This document shows positions 1 through 5,629 of a stretch of DNA of 49,171 bases, in pieces. Numbering within the stretch: position 1 is the stretch's first letter; each line of letters starts with the position of its first letter. Location of the stretch: the IMG/VR virus record IMGVR_UViG_3300043598_000005, positions 1 to 49,171 of that record. The stretch is one strand, 5' to 3'. Below the pieces are notes generated by a model, which saw only the letters and a program-made list of their open reading frames with translations, had not been told where the DNA came from and made no database searches. The position numbers were made by a program, and so were the translations under genes. The DNA comes from a virus.

Positions 1-70
1 CTCGCTATAGAGAAGAGTTTTCCGGAAAAACCGGTACCCAAGATCAATCTTAGAGAGGTTTGGGATTACA

Positions 71-322
71 ATGGAAAATGAGTTGGTTTTGAACGGTTTG
101 GTGAGATGTCCGGTGTGTGGAGATACGTACGTGAGTTTTGAAAAGGCTGAAGTGGGGTGCTCGAAGGTCTCGCTGTGGTTTACGTGCCGGCTGTGTGCGA
201 AGAGCTTCGTGTGGGCGGTGCGGACGTGGCGCCGTGAGCACATGAACGGGCCGGAAACCACGGTGTCGAGCAGGGAGCTGGAGGAGGTTGGTTTACTATC
301 GGTGGGGAAGAGGGAGAGCTAG
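71..322 (+). CDS. Small zinc-ribbon protein
   Basis: 83 aa, starting at ATG 71 behind a GAGAGG-type ribosome site at about 52-57. A CPVCG knuckle near residue 14 and a CRLC knuckle near residue 41 make a four-cysteine treble-clef or zinc-ribbon pattern, so zinc binding is likely and contact with nucleic acid possible. It is the first gene of a short rightward group that ends at a bidirectional terminator near 1120. I do not recognise a named family. Confidence 0.72.
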   Translation: MENELVLNGLVRCPVCGDTYVSFEKAEVGCSKVSLWFTCRLCAKSFVWAVRTWRREHMNGPETTVSSRELEEVGLLSVGKRES

Positions 323-374
323 CCTTTTGAAATGCAATTTAAGGGTGCTCTTAGAGGGATTGAGGTGGGTGGGC

Positions 375-629
375 TTGTCGTACTACGGACCGGATCCGGT
401 TGCGGATGAGAGTGAGTTTTCATTCGGCGTGGGGCAGATGCCGAGTAGGGCTAGGGATTATTCAAAAGTTCTGGGTGCTGATGGTGGTTCCGGGGGATCG
501 GGTGTGTCGGCGATTGATGCGTTGCGAGCGGTGTACTGGACGAACCCGGCGGACCCTACGGATGATGTGGAACGCGTGCTGAGTGGGTGGGAGAGCGGCG
601 GGGCCACGGAGTCGTGGGGACGTGACTAG
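375..629 (+). CDS. Hypothetical protein (84 aa)
   Basis: The open frame runs from 288, but the best ribosome site (GAGGTGG, 362-368) points to TTG 375, giving 84 aa beginning SYYGPDP after the start residue. GTG 369 is an alternative start. The middle is rich in Ser and Gly and the C-terminal part has an acidic segment (NPADPTDDVERVLSGW). No family recognised. Its stop overlaps the GTG of the next gene. Confidence 0.6.
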   Translation: MSYYGPDPVADESEFSFGVGQMPSRARDYSKVLGADGGSGGSGVSAIDALRAVYWTNPADPTDDVERVLSGWESGGATESWGRD

Positions 630-747
630 GCATCGCAGGGTCCGGTATGTGCTGGATGCTTCGGATTATGCGTACCTGGCTGCCGTGGCCCTCGTGGCGT
701 GGCTTGTGGGGACGGTCCTGGCTTCGTTTGGAATCGGTGGAGGGTGA
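622..747 (+). CDS. Small single-pass membrane protein (41 aa)
   Basis: A 41-codon gene whose GTG start overlaps the preceding stop (GTGACTAG). After a basic N-terminus (TRHRRVRYV) comes one hydrophobic helix (YLAAVALVAWLVGTVLASFG) near residues 17-36. Topology is probably N-terminus inside by the positive-inside rule. Function unknown. The stop-start overlap and the GGTGGAGGG ribosome site for the next gene at its own 3-prime end support it as real. Confidence 0.6.
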   Translation: MTRHRRVRYVLDASDYAYLAAVALVAWLVGTVLASFGIGGG

Positions 748-748
748 C

Positions 749-982
749 GTGACGGTTTCGAAGCTGGAGCGGTGTCCTCGGTGCAGTACGTGGTTCGAGC
801 AACGAGGCGGGTTGCGGATCGAGCGGGTGTGGCTGGATGACGCTTTGAATCCTGCGGAGGCTGCGGGGCAGTACGAACATACGATTGAAAGGTGTCTGGC
901 AACGGCGGGTGAAAGGGCCCGATCTGCCGCACGGTCCGCGCCCCCTGCTCGGTCTCCAGAGACGCCTCCACCAGCGGCATGA
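749..982 (+). CDS. Small CxxC protein (77 aa)
   Basis: Starts at GTG 749, 4 nt after a GGTGGAGGG ribosome site. CPRC near residue 9 is one zinc knuckle; a second Cys comes late (near residue 52), so a full zinc site is not certain. The tail is low-complexity Ala, Arg and Pro. Last gene of the left rightward group. It is followed by a weak TCAC-CCA-GTGA hairpin with a T6 run near 1044-1058 and then by a bidirectional terminator. Confidence 0.65.
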   Translation: MTVSKLERCPRCSTWFEQRGGLRIERVWLDDALNPAEAAGQYEHTIERCLATAGERARSAARSAPPARSPETPPPAA

Positions 983-1119
983 CCAGCACCCCGTACTTAG
1001 CCCCCATTTCAACGCTCCCGGCTCGGCAGGCTTGCCGGGTCACCCAGTGAGGCTTTTTTAGCGAAGCTCCCAGCGTGGACTACAGGGGCCTTTACGGGCC
1101 CTTCCTGGAGCATAGAAAA

Positions 1120-1148
1120 AGCCCCCTCCCGGCGAACCGGTGGGGGCT
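1120..1148. terminator. Bidirectional terminator
   Basis: AGCCCCC (1120-1126) pairs with GGGGGCT (1142-1148), with an inner CCGG/CCGG pair. There is an A5 run on the left (T5 for leftward transcripts) and TTATTTCATTT on the right. It separates the rightward group ending at 982 from the leftward gene ending at 1163. Confidence 0.8.
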
Positions 1149-1162
1149 TATTTCATTTCAAC

Positions 1163-1372
1163 CTAGCACCACGGGCGCAGGTTCTTCGGCGCTACCTTCA
1201 CGTACGAGCGGCCGATGTCGAACACCGAGTAAGTCACGCCGGCTTGCGGGTACGCCGCCGCCAAGTACGCGGCTTGCTTCACGTAGAACTCGCGGTCCGT
1301 GGAGCTGGAGGTGTCGCACGTGTAGGTGCGTCCGTTGATGGTGAGGGCGGTGGTCCAGCGGCTCGTTGTCAT
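1163..1372 (-). CDS. Hypothetical protein (69 aa), leaderless
   Basis: ATG at 1372 lies 7 nt downstream of a -10 box TATAGT (1385..1380), with no ribosome site, so translation is probably from a leaderless message. The product is 69 aa, polar, with motifs such as INGRTYTCDTSSSTDREFYV and an Ala/Tyr-rich helix. No family recognised. It is the last leftward gene and ends beside the bidirectional terminator. Confidence 0.72.
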   Translation of the reverse strand: MTTSRWTTALTINGRTYTCDTSSSTDREFYVKQAAYLAAAYPQAGVTYSVFDIGRSYVKVAPKNLRPWC

Positions 1373-1379
1373 GTCTAGA

Positions 1380-1408
1380 ACTATAGACGCTCACAGCGGC
1401 AAGTTAAC
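1380..1408 (-). promoter_or_regulatory. Leftward promoter with palindromic operator 1
   Basis: Operator GACGCT-CAC-AGCGGC at 1386-1400. The -10 box TATAGT (1385..1380) directly abuts it. The -35 is GTTAAC at 17 bp or TTAACT at 16 bp. It drives the gene starting at 1372. Confidence 0.72.
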
Positions 1409-1438
1409 TCCGCCATTGGAGTTATTTACAAAGCAAAA

Positions 1439-1467
1439 CCCCCGAGTCTGGTATCCCAGACTGGGGG
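1439..1467 (-). terminator. Leftward terminator
   Basis: CCCCC plus GTCTGG pair with CCAGAC plus GGGGG around a short loop. Reading leftward, the stem is followed by TTTTGCTTTG. It closes the unit containing the genes at 1477-1659 and 1672-1848. Confidence 0.85.
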
Positions 1468-1476
1468 CTCGGCTCG

Positions 1477-1659
1477 CTACGCGTAGTGGATCCGGTACAG
1501 CTCCACCACTCGGTGATCCGCCAGGGTCACGCTCCACGGCGCGGGATCCTCGAACCGGAAATTGAAACCTACGATGGTGCCCGCCTCGGTTACCTTGCTC
1601 CCGTCCGAGCGGGTTCGGGTGTAGCTGACGACCTGGCCGCGCTCCAGCTTGGCGTACAT
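1477..1659 (-). CDS. Hypothetical protein (60 aa)
   Basis: ATG 1659 is preceded by a good AAGGAG ribosome site. The 60-aa product begins MYAKLERGQVVSYTRTRSDG and looks like a small beta-rich domain (KVTEAGTIVGFNFRFEDPAPW). It follows the 58-aa gene by 12 nt and probably shares its promoter. Function unknown. Confidence 0.72.
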   Translation of the reverse strand: MYAKLERGQVVSYTRTRSDGSKVTEAGTIVGFNFRFEDPAPWSVTLADHRVVELYRIHYA

Positions 1660-1671
1660 TCTGAATCTCCT

Positions 1672-1848
1672 TCAGGCTTCGGTTCGAACGGCTACGACGC
1701 ACACGGTTTTTGAAACCATCACGGTCTGCACCACAACGTACTCCGGGCCGGAGGCTTCGAGCACGAAGCGGTAGCCCACGCGCGGAGGCGTGCCGTAGGT
1801 GGTGTGGACCCGGGTGCCCTTGGCGTTGTGGATGCGGTTTTCAATCAT
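1672..1848 (-). CDS. Hypothetical protein (58 aa), leaderless
   Basis: A 58-aa gene (IENRIHNAKGTRVHTTYGT near the start) with ATG 1848 placed 6 nt from the -10 box TATGGT. It looks like a small beta-sheet protein (RVGYRFVLEASGPEYVVVQT). It is first in a two-gene unit with 1477-1659, which has its own ribosome site. No family recognised. Confidence 0.72.
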   Translation of the reverse strand: MIENRIHNAKGTRVHTTYGTPPRVGYRFVLEASGPEYVVVQTVMVSKTVCVVAVRTEA

Positions 1849-1854
1849 GGGAGA

Positions 1855-1883
1855 ACCATACGCCGCTTAGAGCGTCACGTCTA
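1855..1883 (-). promoter_or_regulatory. Leftward promoter with palindromic operator 2
   Basis: -35 TAGACG (1883..1878), 17-bp spacer holding GCCGCT-TAG-AGCGTC (1862-1876), -10 TATGGT (1860..1855), then 6 nt to the start codon at 1848. The -35 box overlaps the stop codon of the upstream gene. Confidence 0.85.
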
Positions 1884-2153
1884 GAGTGAATCTAAATCAA
1901 TCGGTGTGACCGAGTGGTCCCGGCCACCTACGTAGCTGCCGCGCTGGCCCTCCACGCGCACGGAGCGGGTTCGGATGCGGGCCACCTCCTGTCGGGACGC
2001 GGCGGATGCGTGCGCTTCGGCAGCGGCCACCAGGGACACGCTACGGTCCGAGCGGGTACGACGACGCTTGGCCTCCAGGCACGGGTTACGGCGGTCCTGG
2101 CGGTGCGCCAGGTAGATGAGACCGGCAACGGCGATGAGAGCAACTAGCAGCAT
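1881..2153 (-). CDS. Small membrane-anchored basic protein (90 aa)
   Basis: ATG 2153 is 7 nt from the -10 box TAGAGT. The first 15 residues (MLLVALIAVAGLIYL) form one membrane helix, followed by a strongly basic stretch (KRRRTRSDR) and an Ala-rich, Arg-rich domain. Orientation is probably C-terminus in the cytoplasm. A longer frame reaches 2210 but would place the start inside the promoter, so 2153 is preferred. Function unknown. Confidence 0.72.
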   Translation of the reverse strand: MLLVALIAVAGLIYLAHRQDRRNPCLEAKRRRTRSDRSVSLVAAAEAHASAASRQEVARIRTRSVRVEGQRGSYVGGRDHSVTPIDLDSL

Positions 2154-2160
2154 GGAGGGA

Positions 2161-2189
2161 ACTCTACGCCGCTTCGAGCGTCGCGTCAA
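2161..2189 (-). promoter_or_regulatory. Leftward promoter with palindromic operator 3
   Basis: TTGACG (2189..2184), 17-bp spacer with GCCGCT-TCG-AGCGTC (2168-2182), TAGAGT (2166..2161), then 7 nt to ATG 2153. It has the best -35 match of the whole set. Confidence 0.88.
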
Positions 2190-2203
2190 ATGAAATGAAA
2201 GTC

Positions 2204-2232
2204 TTGACACGGGCTCGGGCTAGGTGTATTTT
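2204..2232 (+). promoter_or_regulatory. Strong rightward promoter without operator
   Basis: TTGACA (2204-2209), 17 bp, TATTTT (2227-2232). It is flanked by ATGAAATGAAA and TTTCATTTCAA words. It points into 2240-2340, where I find no convincing protein gene. A 26-codon frame from GTG 2276 with GAGAGG upstream is possible. Confidence 0.65.
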
Positions 2233-2327
2233 CATTTCAACGGACGCGTGCCGACACGGAGAGGACCCTCCGAAAAGTGAAAATTCTTGCGGGCACCCCT
2301 CCGTTTCCGTACGCGCCGGTAAGAGGA

Positions 2328-2356
2328 ACTATAGACGCTATGAGCGTCCAGAGCTA
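2328..2356 (-). promoter_or_regulatory. Palindromic operator 4 with leftward -10 box
   Basis: GACGCT-ATG-AGCGTC (2334-2348) abuts TATAGT (2333..2328); the -35 position reads TAGCTC. No start codon lies at the expected leaderless distance, so the product is a short RNA or nothing. Confidence 0.65.
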
Positions 2357-2385
2357 GCCGCCGTTCGGGTGATTGCAAAGCAAAA

Positions 2386-2403
2386 CCCCCGCCGTAGCGG
2401 GGG
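2386..2403 (-). terminator. Leftward terminator
   Basis: CCCCCGC (2386-2392) pairs with GCGGGGG (2397-2403) around CGTA. Leftward it is followed by TTTTGCTTTG, almost the same tail as the terminator at 1439-1467. It ends the transcript of the gene at 2415-2675. Confidence 0.88.
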
Positions 2404-2414
2404 CTCGCTTCGAG

Positions 2415-2675
2415 CTAGCGCGGGACCCGAATCCAGTACGTCTGGACGTTGGTCCGGCTGCACCGGTTGTACTGGGAGCCACCATCTACCACCGTGCACC
2501 CCTCCCAGCCGAGCACGCCCACCGCGTCCACCACGGCTTGCTTGTCGCCGAAGGCACCGTGCTCGGTGTAGCCCTCACGGGTGCGCCCGCCCATCCAGAT
2601 GAAGGCTCCAGTCTCAGTCAGGGCGCGCTCAATCGCGCGGGTGCGGCGGTTCACGGTGCTCGGGATCTCGGTCAT
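2415..2675 (-). CDS. Hypothetical protein (86 aa), leaderless
   Basis: ATG 2675 lies 7 nt from the -10 box TAAGGT; a nearby TCCTCCT is not a ribosome site in this orientation. The product is a compact mixed alpha/beta protein (RAIERALTETGAFIWMGG, DAVGVLGWEGCTVVDGGS). It has its own promoter and terminator, so it is a single-gene transcript. Family not recognised. Confidence 0.78.
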   Translation of the reverse strand: MTEIPSTVNRRTRAIERALTETGAFIWMGGRTREGYTEHGAFGDKQAVVDAVGVLGWEGCTVVDGGSQYNRCSRTNVQTYWIRVPR

Positions 2676-2682
2676 AGGAGGA

Positions 2683-2711
2683 ACCTTACGCCGCTATGAG
2701 CGTCGTGTCTA
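2683..2711 (-). promoter_or_regulatory. Leftward promoter with palindromic operator 5
   Basis: TAGACA (2711..2706), 17-bp spacer with GCCGCT-ATG-AGCGTC (2690-2704), TAAGGT (2688..2683), then 7 nt to ATG 2675. Confidence 0.88.
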
Positions 2712-2724
2712 GAGTCATTTGCAA

Positions 2725-3132
2725 TCACATGTTGATGCCGGAGTGGATCCGATCTAGGGCTTCCTCGGTACCCCCGCTCCAGGCCACGAGGAAGTGGTCC
2801 CGGTGCTTACCCTTGCTCGGGTGCTGGTAGCCGATGGCCTGTAGCTCGCGGAAGGTACGGGTACTCATGTCCCCATCACCCACTAGGTACATCACGTCCG
2901 AGCCGGCAGCGCCCGCCCTGTCGTCCTGCACCTGCGTGGTGTCCAGCTCGGCACACGGGTTGATGCGCATGCCACTACCCGGAGCGGGAGCAGGGGCTAC
3001 ACACCCCACGGGGGTGGCAGGCGCAGCCTCTACGCGCTGTGCGCTCGCGCTGTGCGTCAAGCCCAAGCATGCGCACAAGATCCAGAAGGGCGCGATAACG
3101 AAGGCGATGAAGCGGATGCGTCGTTCAGTCAT
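2725..3132 (-). CDS. Secreted protein with Sec signal peptide
   Basis: 135 aa from ATG 3132, 7 nt after TAAGAT. The N-terminus has basic residues (TERRIRF), a hydrophobic core (FIAFVIAPFWILCACLGL) and an ASA-Q signal peptidase I-type site near residue 32. The mature part has two Cys (near 43 and 60) that could form a disulphide outside the cell, and a conserved-looking DFVM/GDGDMSTRTFRELQ region. A phage protein exported by the infected host may act at the envelope, for example in exclusion, but no family is recognised. Confidence 0.75.
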   Translation of the reverse strand: MTERRIRFIAFVIAPFWILCACLGLTHSASAQRVEAAPATPVGCVAPAPAPGSGMRINPCAELDTTQVQDDRAGAAGSDVMYLVGDGDMSTRTFRELQAIGYQHPSKGKHRDHFLVAWSGGTEEALDRIHSGINM

Positions 3133-3139
3133 GAGCTAG

Positions 3140-3168
3140 ATCTTAGACGCTTCGAGCGTCATGAGTAG
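3140..3168 (-). promoter_or_regulatory. Leftward promoter with palindromic operator 6
   Basis: GACGCT-TCG-AGCGTC (3146-3160) abuts the -10 TAAGAT (3145..3140), 7 nt before ATG 3132. The -35 position (CTACTC) is weak. Confidence 0.78.
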
Positions 3169-3170
3169 AG

Positions 3171-3275
3171 CCATACGAGTGATACATATTTAAAATGAAA
3201 GTTAGTTTCAAAAACATATGCATGAGGACATACTGAGATACCCTCCTTTATTATATTTCATTTCAAATGTCAAGG
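3171..3275. other. AT-rich island with leftward promoter-like boxes and micro-ORF
   Basis: About 105 bp, far richer in A and T than anything nearby. On the minus strand there is TTGACA (3273..3268), TATAAT (3255..3250; spacing only 12) and a strong AGGAGG ribosome site (3247-3242), followed after 10 nt by ATG 3231 and a 7-codon frame, MSSCICF. A second frame from ATG 3223 has 26 codons. It could encode a leader peptide or be a DNA-melting or protein-binding site. Confidence 0.5.
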
Positions 3276-3361
3276 GGCTGGAAGGTAACGATCGGGGATC
3301 TGTGGTGGATCTTGGGGGCGTGGCGGCATTCCACACGCTAGGTTTTTAGGTGCTATGAGCT

Positions 3362-3376
3362 GCCGCTCTAAGCGTC
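3362..3376. promoter_or_regulatory. Palindromic operator 7 without a clear promoter
   Basis: GCCGCT-CTA-AGCGTC matches the operator family, but neither side has a TAnnnT hexamer at the usual distance. It may be a binding site without its own promoter, like a stoperator. Confidence 0.6.
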
Positions 3377-3394
3377 CTCACAGGAGAAATGAAA

Positions 3395-3434
3395 GCCCCG
3401 CCGACTCGGATAGCGCCATCCAAGCCAACGGGGC
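3395..3434 (-). terminator. Leftward terminator of the 3461-6160 operon
   Basis: CGGGGC (3429-3434) pairs with GCCCCG (3395-3400), with an inner GGAT/ATCC helix. Leftward the stem is followed by TTTCATTTC. Confidence 0.7.
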
Positions 3435-3460
3435 CCCACGAGAAACTAAGAAACTAAGTT

Positions 3461-3739
3461 TCAGCCCTTCTCACCGGCAGCGAAGAGCCCATCGTTCAGT
3501 GCGTCCGCGAGCTTCCCCGCCTCCACCTCCATCTCCAGCCGTTTTGAAATACCCTCACTCTCCTCCAGCGCTTCCACTCGTACCGGTGTACCCGGTGCCA
3601 ATTGAGACAGCGCATTCAACAACGCCTCTACCTTCATTCCACCTCTCCTTCCCGGCAGCTCGATTAGGAAACCGGGCACCGTAACCCACGGATACCCCTT
3701 TTCAATTTTCCGAACCATCTCGGCGTACGGTTCACTCAC
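3461..3739 (-). CDS. Hypothetical protein (92 aa)
   Basis: Last gene of the leftward operon. GTG 3739 overlaps the preceding stop (GTGAGTGA), which indicates translational coupling. A second start, ATG 3637, has a strong GGAAGGAGAGG site and would give a 58-aa form starting MKVEALLNALSQLAPGTPV. Both products may be made. The C-terminal half is acidic and helical. Function unknown. Confidence 0.72.
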   Translation of the reverse strand: MSEPYAEMVRKIEKGYPWVTVPGFLIELPGRRGGMKVEALLNALSQLAPGTPVRVEALEESEGISKRLEMEVEAGKLADALNDGLFAAGEKG

Positions 3740-4031
3740 CCCGATCCGCTTCCAGGCTTTGAATCCGCTCCGCCGCGTTCCGGAGCATTACGCGTTCGGT
3801 CTCCCGGCCCTCCTCCAGGTTTTGAATCCGCCAGAGCTGCCGTTGCTCGATCGCTTCCAGCTCGGCCACCCGCACCGACAACCTTCGGATCTCTCGCCCC
3901 CGAGCGTTCACAATCGCGTTGCCGGCATCCAGCGCGTTCAACACCCGCTTGACGTCTTCCACCTCCGGACACACCCGAGGCCACTCCGAGCGGGTCCACG
4001 ATCGGAGTGCTTTGAAATCACCACTAGGCAT
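3732..4031 (-). CDS. Coiled-coil hypothetical protein (99 aa)
   Basis: ATG 4031 overlaps the upstream stop (ATGCCTAG). The C-terminal two thirds has a long heptad-rich helix (RRLSVRVAELEAIEQRQLWR, then IQNLEEGRE and IQSLEADRGE), so it is probably an oligomeric coiled coil. Central gene of the overlapping leftward operon. Function unknown. Confidence 0.75.
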   Translation of the reverse strand: MPSGDFKALRSWTRSEWPRVCPEVEDVKRVLNALDAGNAIVNARGREIRRLSVRVAELEAIEQRQLWRIQNLEEGRETERVMLRNAAERIQSLEADRGE

Positions 4032-4299
4032 TTTCCGAGTCCAATCGAGCAGCGGCCCACGACAGCACTCGGTGATACTCGGGCTGCGACAACCCGCCGA
4101 GCGCTTCGTACACGTTGCCCATCGCGCGCACCTCGGGATCCGCCACTTCAGGGACCACCGCCGGAGAAGCCAGAATGGATTCCAATTCCTCTAGGCGGTC
4201 CAGCACGGTCTCCACGTGCCCGTCCGCCGGCACCGGGCGGGCCCCGCGCAGAGCTACCCACGCGCGGAGCGAGGTAACCGCCTTCTCCACTTCATCCAT
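4024..4299 (-). CDS. Hypothetical helical protein (91 aa)
   Basis: ATG 4299 overlaps the end of the gene upstream (GGAATGGATGA), so the start is set by coupling; the open frame extends further but without a better start. The product is helical (MDEVEKAVTSLRAWVALRGA, ETVLDRLEELESILAS). It may partner the coiled-coil protein encoded next. No family recognised. Confidence 0.72.
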   Translation of the reverse strand: MDEVEKAVTSLRAWVALRGARPVPADGHVETVLDRLEELESILASPAVVPEVADPEVRAMGNVYEALGGLSQPEYHRVLSWAAARLDSENA

Positions 4300-4495
4300 T
4301 CCAATTGCCCTGCGCCGAGAAGTAGCCATCCCGGTACGCCTGCACGTACTCGGGCTTGAACCACGTGATCGGGGACGACCGAGCGGGATGCCACTTCTCC
4401 AAACGAACATCCTCCAGCCCCGCCTTCCGGCCCTCCGCGTAGCCGGGCTGACTGACCTTGTCCTTCTCCGAGTCGTAACCCACTCCAGAACTCAT
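4292..4495 (-). CDS. Hypothetical protein (67 aa)
   Basis: ATG 4495 has an AAGGGAT ribosome site 5 nt upstream. It is polar and aromatic-rich (GYAEGRKAGLEDVRLEKW, YVQAYRDGYFSAQGNW), with two GY-type repeats spaced like the short helical repeats of some phage proteins (Yx3GxxxG). It follows a 33-nt gap in the operon. Function unknown. Confidence 0.75.
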   Translation of the reverse strand: MSSGVGYDSEKDKVSQPGYAEGRKAGLEDVRLEKWHPARSSPITWFKPEYVQAYRDGYFSAQGNWNG

Positions 4496-4528
4496 TTCAA
4501 TCCCTTCGATTCACCCGCACCCTGAAGC

Positions 4529-4816
4529 TCACTCTTCGTAGTACTGCACCTTCAGTTTCCTCCCGGTGCGCATTGCCGCTATCGCCCGGTGCTTTCCATT
4601 GATCCCGATAAGCCGGCCCTTCCGCAGCACCACGAGCGGAGGCCCGTCCCCATCCATGAAGGGCACGTGGTTCGGGTCCCGCATGTACGCCTGGACCGCC
4701 TTCTCGTTGACCTTGTGCCCTTCCCACCGCACCTTGTTCGGATCGATCCACCGGTTCCGGGTCTTCCCGGACTTCAACGCTTTCTCTTCCGGGGTGTTCC
4801 AATCGAGCCACCCCAT
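4529..4816 (-). CDS. ParB/sulfiredoxin-fold-like protein
   Basis: 95 aa. ATG 4816 overlaps the previous stop as TAATG. The C-terminal half resembles the ParB N-terminal (ParB/Srx) fold: a strand (PPLVVLRKGRLIGI), then the signature NGKHRAIAAMRTG (compare the DGNHR box of ParB-like proteins), then a final strand (KLKVQYYEE). Members of that fold bind or cut DNA or hydrolyse NTP, and phage versions are often stand-alone. Activity here is inferred from the motif only. Confidence 0.68.
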   Translation of the reverse strand: MGWLDWNTPEEKALKSGKTRNRWIDPNKVRWEGHKVNEKAVQAYMRDPNHVPFMDGDGPPLVVLRKGRLIGINGKHRAIAAMRTGRKLKVQYYEE

Positions 4817-4896
4817 TACCAACCGCCCAAGCCGAGGACGTGACAGATCCCGATCGCGGCGAACACAGAGATTGCAATATAAAACGTTAGTTTCAC
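4816..4896 (-). CDS. 26-aa membrane microprotein
   Basis: GTG 4896 overlaps the stop of the 29-aa gene (GTGA), and its own stop overlaps the next start (TAATG). The product is almost wholly one hydrophobic helix (LTFYIAISVFAAIGICHVLG). Exact nested coupling on both sides argues that it is translated. Function unknown; such peptides can act as holin-like or membrane-protein regulators. Confidence 0.6.
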   Translation of the reverse strand: MKLTFYIAISVFAAIGICHVLGLGGW

Positions 4897-4982
4897 CGGA
4901 AGTACACCGCCGCAGCCAAAACGCAATTCACAGTGGACATAACGGCGATGATGATCCACCACGCCAACGCGCGGGGTTCCAT
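4893..4982 (-). CDS. 29-aa membrane microprotein
   Basis: ATG 4982 overlaps the upstream stop (TGATG). One hydrophobic helix (LAWWIIIAVMSTVNCVLAAA) fills most of the chain after MEPRA. It sits next to a second membrane microprotein in the same operon. The pair may form one membrane complex, which is an inference from adjacency. Confidence 0.62.
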   Translation of the reverse strand: MEPRALAWWIIIAVMSTVNCVLAAAVYFR

Positions 4983-5218
4983 CACGTCCACCGGTTTCGA
5001 ATGCAATTGCACTTGCCCTTGCCGCGCGCCCACATGTCCTTGGCCGGCAGGTAGTACACCGCGCGTACCTGCACGTGCCGGTTCGTGGTGCCCTTGTACC
5101 AAGGACACTGCGGTCCGAGGTGCGCGCACCGAGATAACCGGGACGACATCAAGAGCATTTCCTCCGGGCCGTCGTAGGACCGGGCGCGCTGCTCGGCGTT
5201 ACCCTTCGCTTCTTGCAT
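4982..5218 (-). CDS. Cys-rich hypothetical protein (78 aa)
   Basis: ATG 5218 has a GGAGG site 9 nt upstream and lies 20 nt inside the end of the preceding gene. Four cysteines are spread along the chain (CAHLGPQC, then KGKCNC), with His nearby, suggesting a metal site. Basic overall (WARGKGKCNCIRNRW). Family not recognised. Confidence 0.7.
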   Translation of the reverse strand: MQEAKGNAEQRARSYDGPEEMLLMSSRLSRCAHLGPQCPWYKGTTNRHVQVRAVYYLPAKDMWARGKGKCNCIRNRWT

Positions 5219-5414
5219 AGCAGTGTGCCTCCATCACCTTCGTTACCCACGAGCGGGAGCGCCACTTCCGGGAACGCTTCCCGCACGAGCACACCCCGAC
5301 GAACCCCCGAGACAGCCGGGCTATGGCGTACTCGTGCCGGGCTACCGTGCGGGTCCCTCTCCAGGCCGTAGCCTCCGCGCGGGAGCCGTGCCCAAATTGC
5401 CAAGAAGTAGTCAT
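5199..5414 (-). CDS. Basic hypothetical protein (71 aa)
   Basis: Start fixed by TAATG overlap at 5414; the open frame continues upstream but is a shadow there. Very basic, with a single GVCSCGKRSRKWRSRS patch carrying two Cys and a late HCYARSEG tail, so a zinc or nucleic-acid role is possible. Function unknown. Confidence 0.65.
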   Translation of the reverse strand: MTTSWQFGHGSRAEATAWRGTRTVARHEYAIARLSRGFVGVCSCGKRSRKWRSRSWVTKVMEAHCYARSEG

Positions 5415-5629
5415 TACCAGTCGAACGCGGTGCAGACGATCGAACACCCATCTCGTTTGCAATCGTGGTCCCGGATCGCCCGAGCCCGTTCCGCGTCGCT
5501 CTCCTTTCGATAGCTGCGCCAACCCGGTACGGCCGGGGCACCGTTCTTCAGCTCCTTGCATCGGGGGCACCCGTCCACGAGCCGGCCGAAGTTAGGCCCG
5601 TGGTTGTGCTTTGAAACTGTGTCGGTCAT
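5414..5629 (-). CDS. Putative zinc-binding protein (71 aa)
   Basis: ATG 5629 overlaps the upstream stop (CTATGA). It has CPRC near residue 21 and a later C-x4-C pair with His (HDCKRDGCS), a plausible four-ligand zinc site in a small Arg/Lys-rich chain. It lies within a run of coupled small genes. No named family. Confidence 0.7.
   Translation of the reverse strand: MTDTVSKHNHGPNFGRLVDGCPRCKELKNGAPAVPGWRSYRKESDAERARAIRDHDCKRDGCSIVCTAFDW

Larger units (their letters stand above)
2154..2414. other. Regulatory intergenic region with facing promoters
   Basis: No supported protein gene lies here. The region holds operator 3 and its leftward promoter, the rightward TTGACA promoter, a leftward operator-promoter at 2328-2356 that faces it, and the terminator of the gene at 2415-2675. 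The two facing promoters would give complementary transcripts over roughly 2240-2320. Confidence 0.6.
3276..3460. other. Non-coding stretch between leftward units
   Basis: No supported gene. It contains palindromic operator 7 and the terminator of the 13-gene leftward operon. The stretch 3276-3361 shows no further structure that I can name. Confidence 0.55.

Noticed and set aside
1057-1075. Possible fourteenth palindrome (GAAGCTCCCAGCGTG)
   Set aside because: Only the GCT-CCC-AGC core is kept, and there are no promoter boxes at the right distance.
2195-2602. Plus-strand frame of 135 codons downstream of the TTGACA promoter
   Set aside because: It runs through a leftward terminator and across the real gene 2415-2675, with shadow-like Arg/Pro/Ser composition and no ribosome site.
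3140-3460. Attachment site next to an integrase
   Set aside because: The AT-rich region could suit one, but no integrase or excisionase gene is visible in the window.
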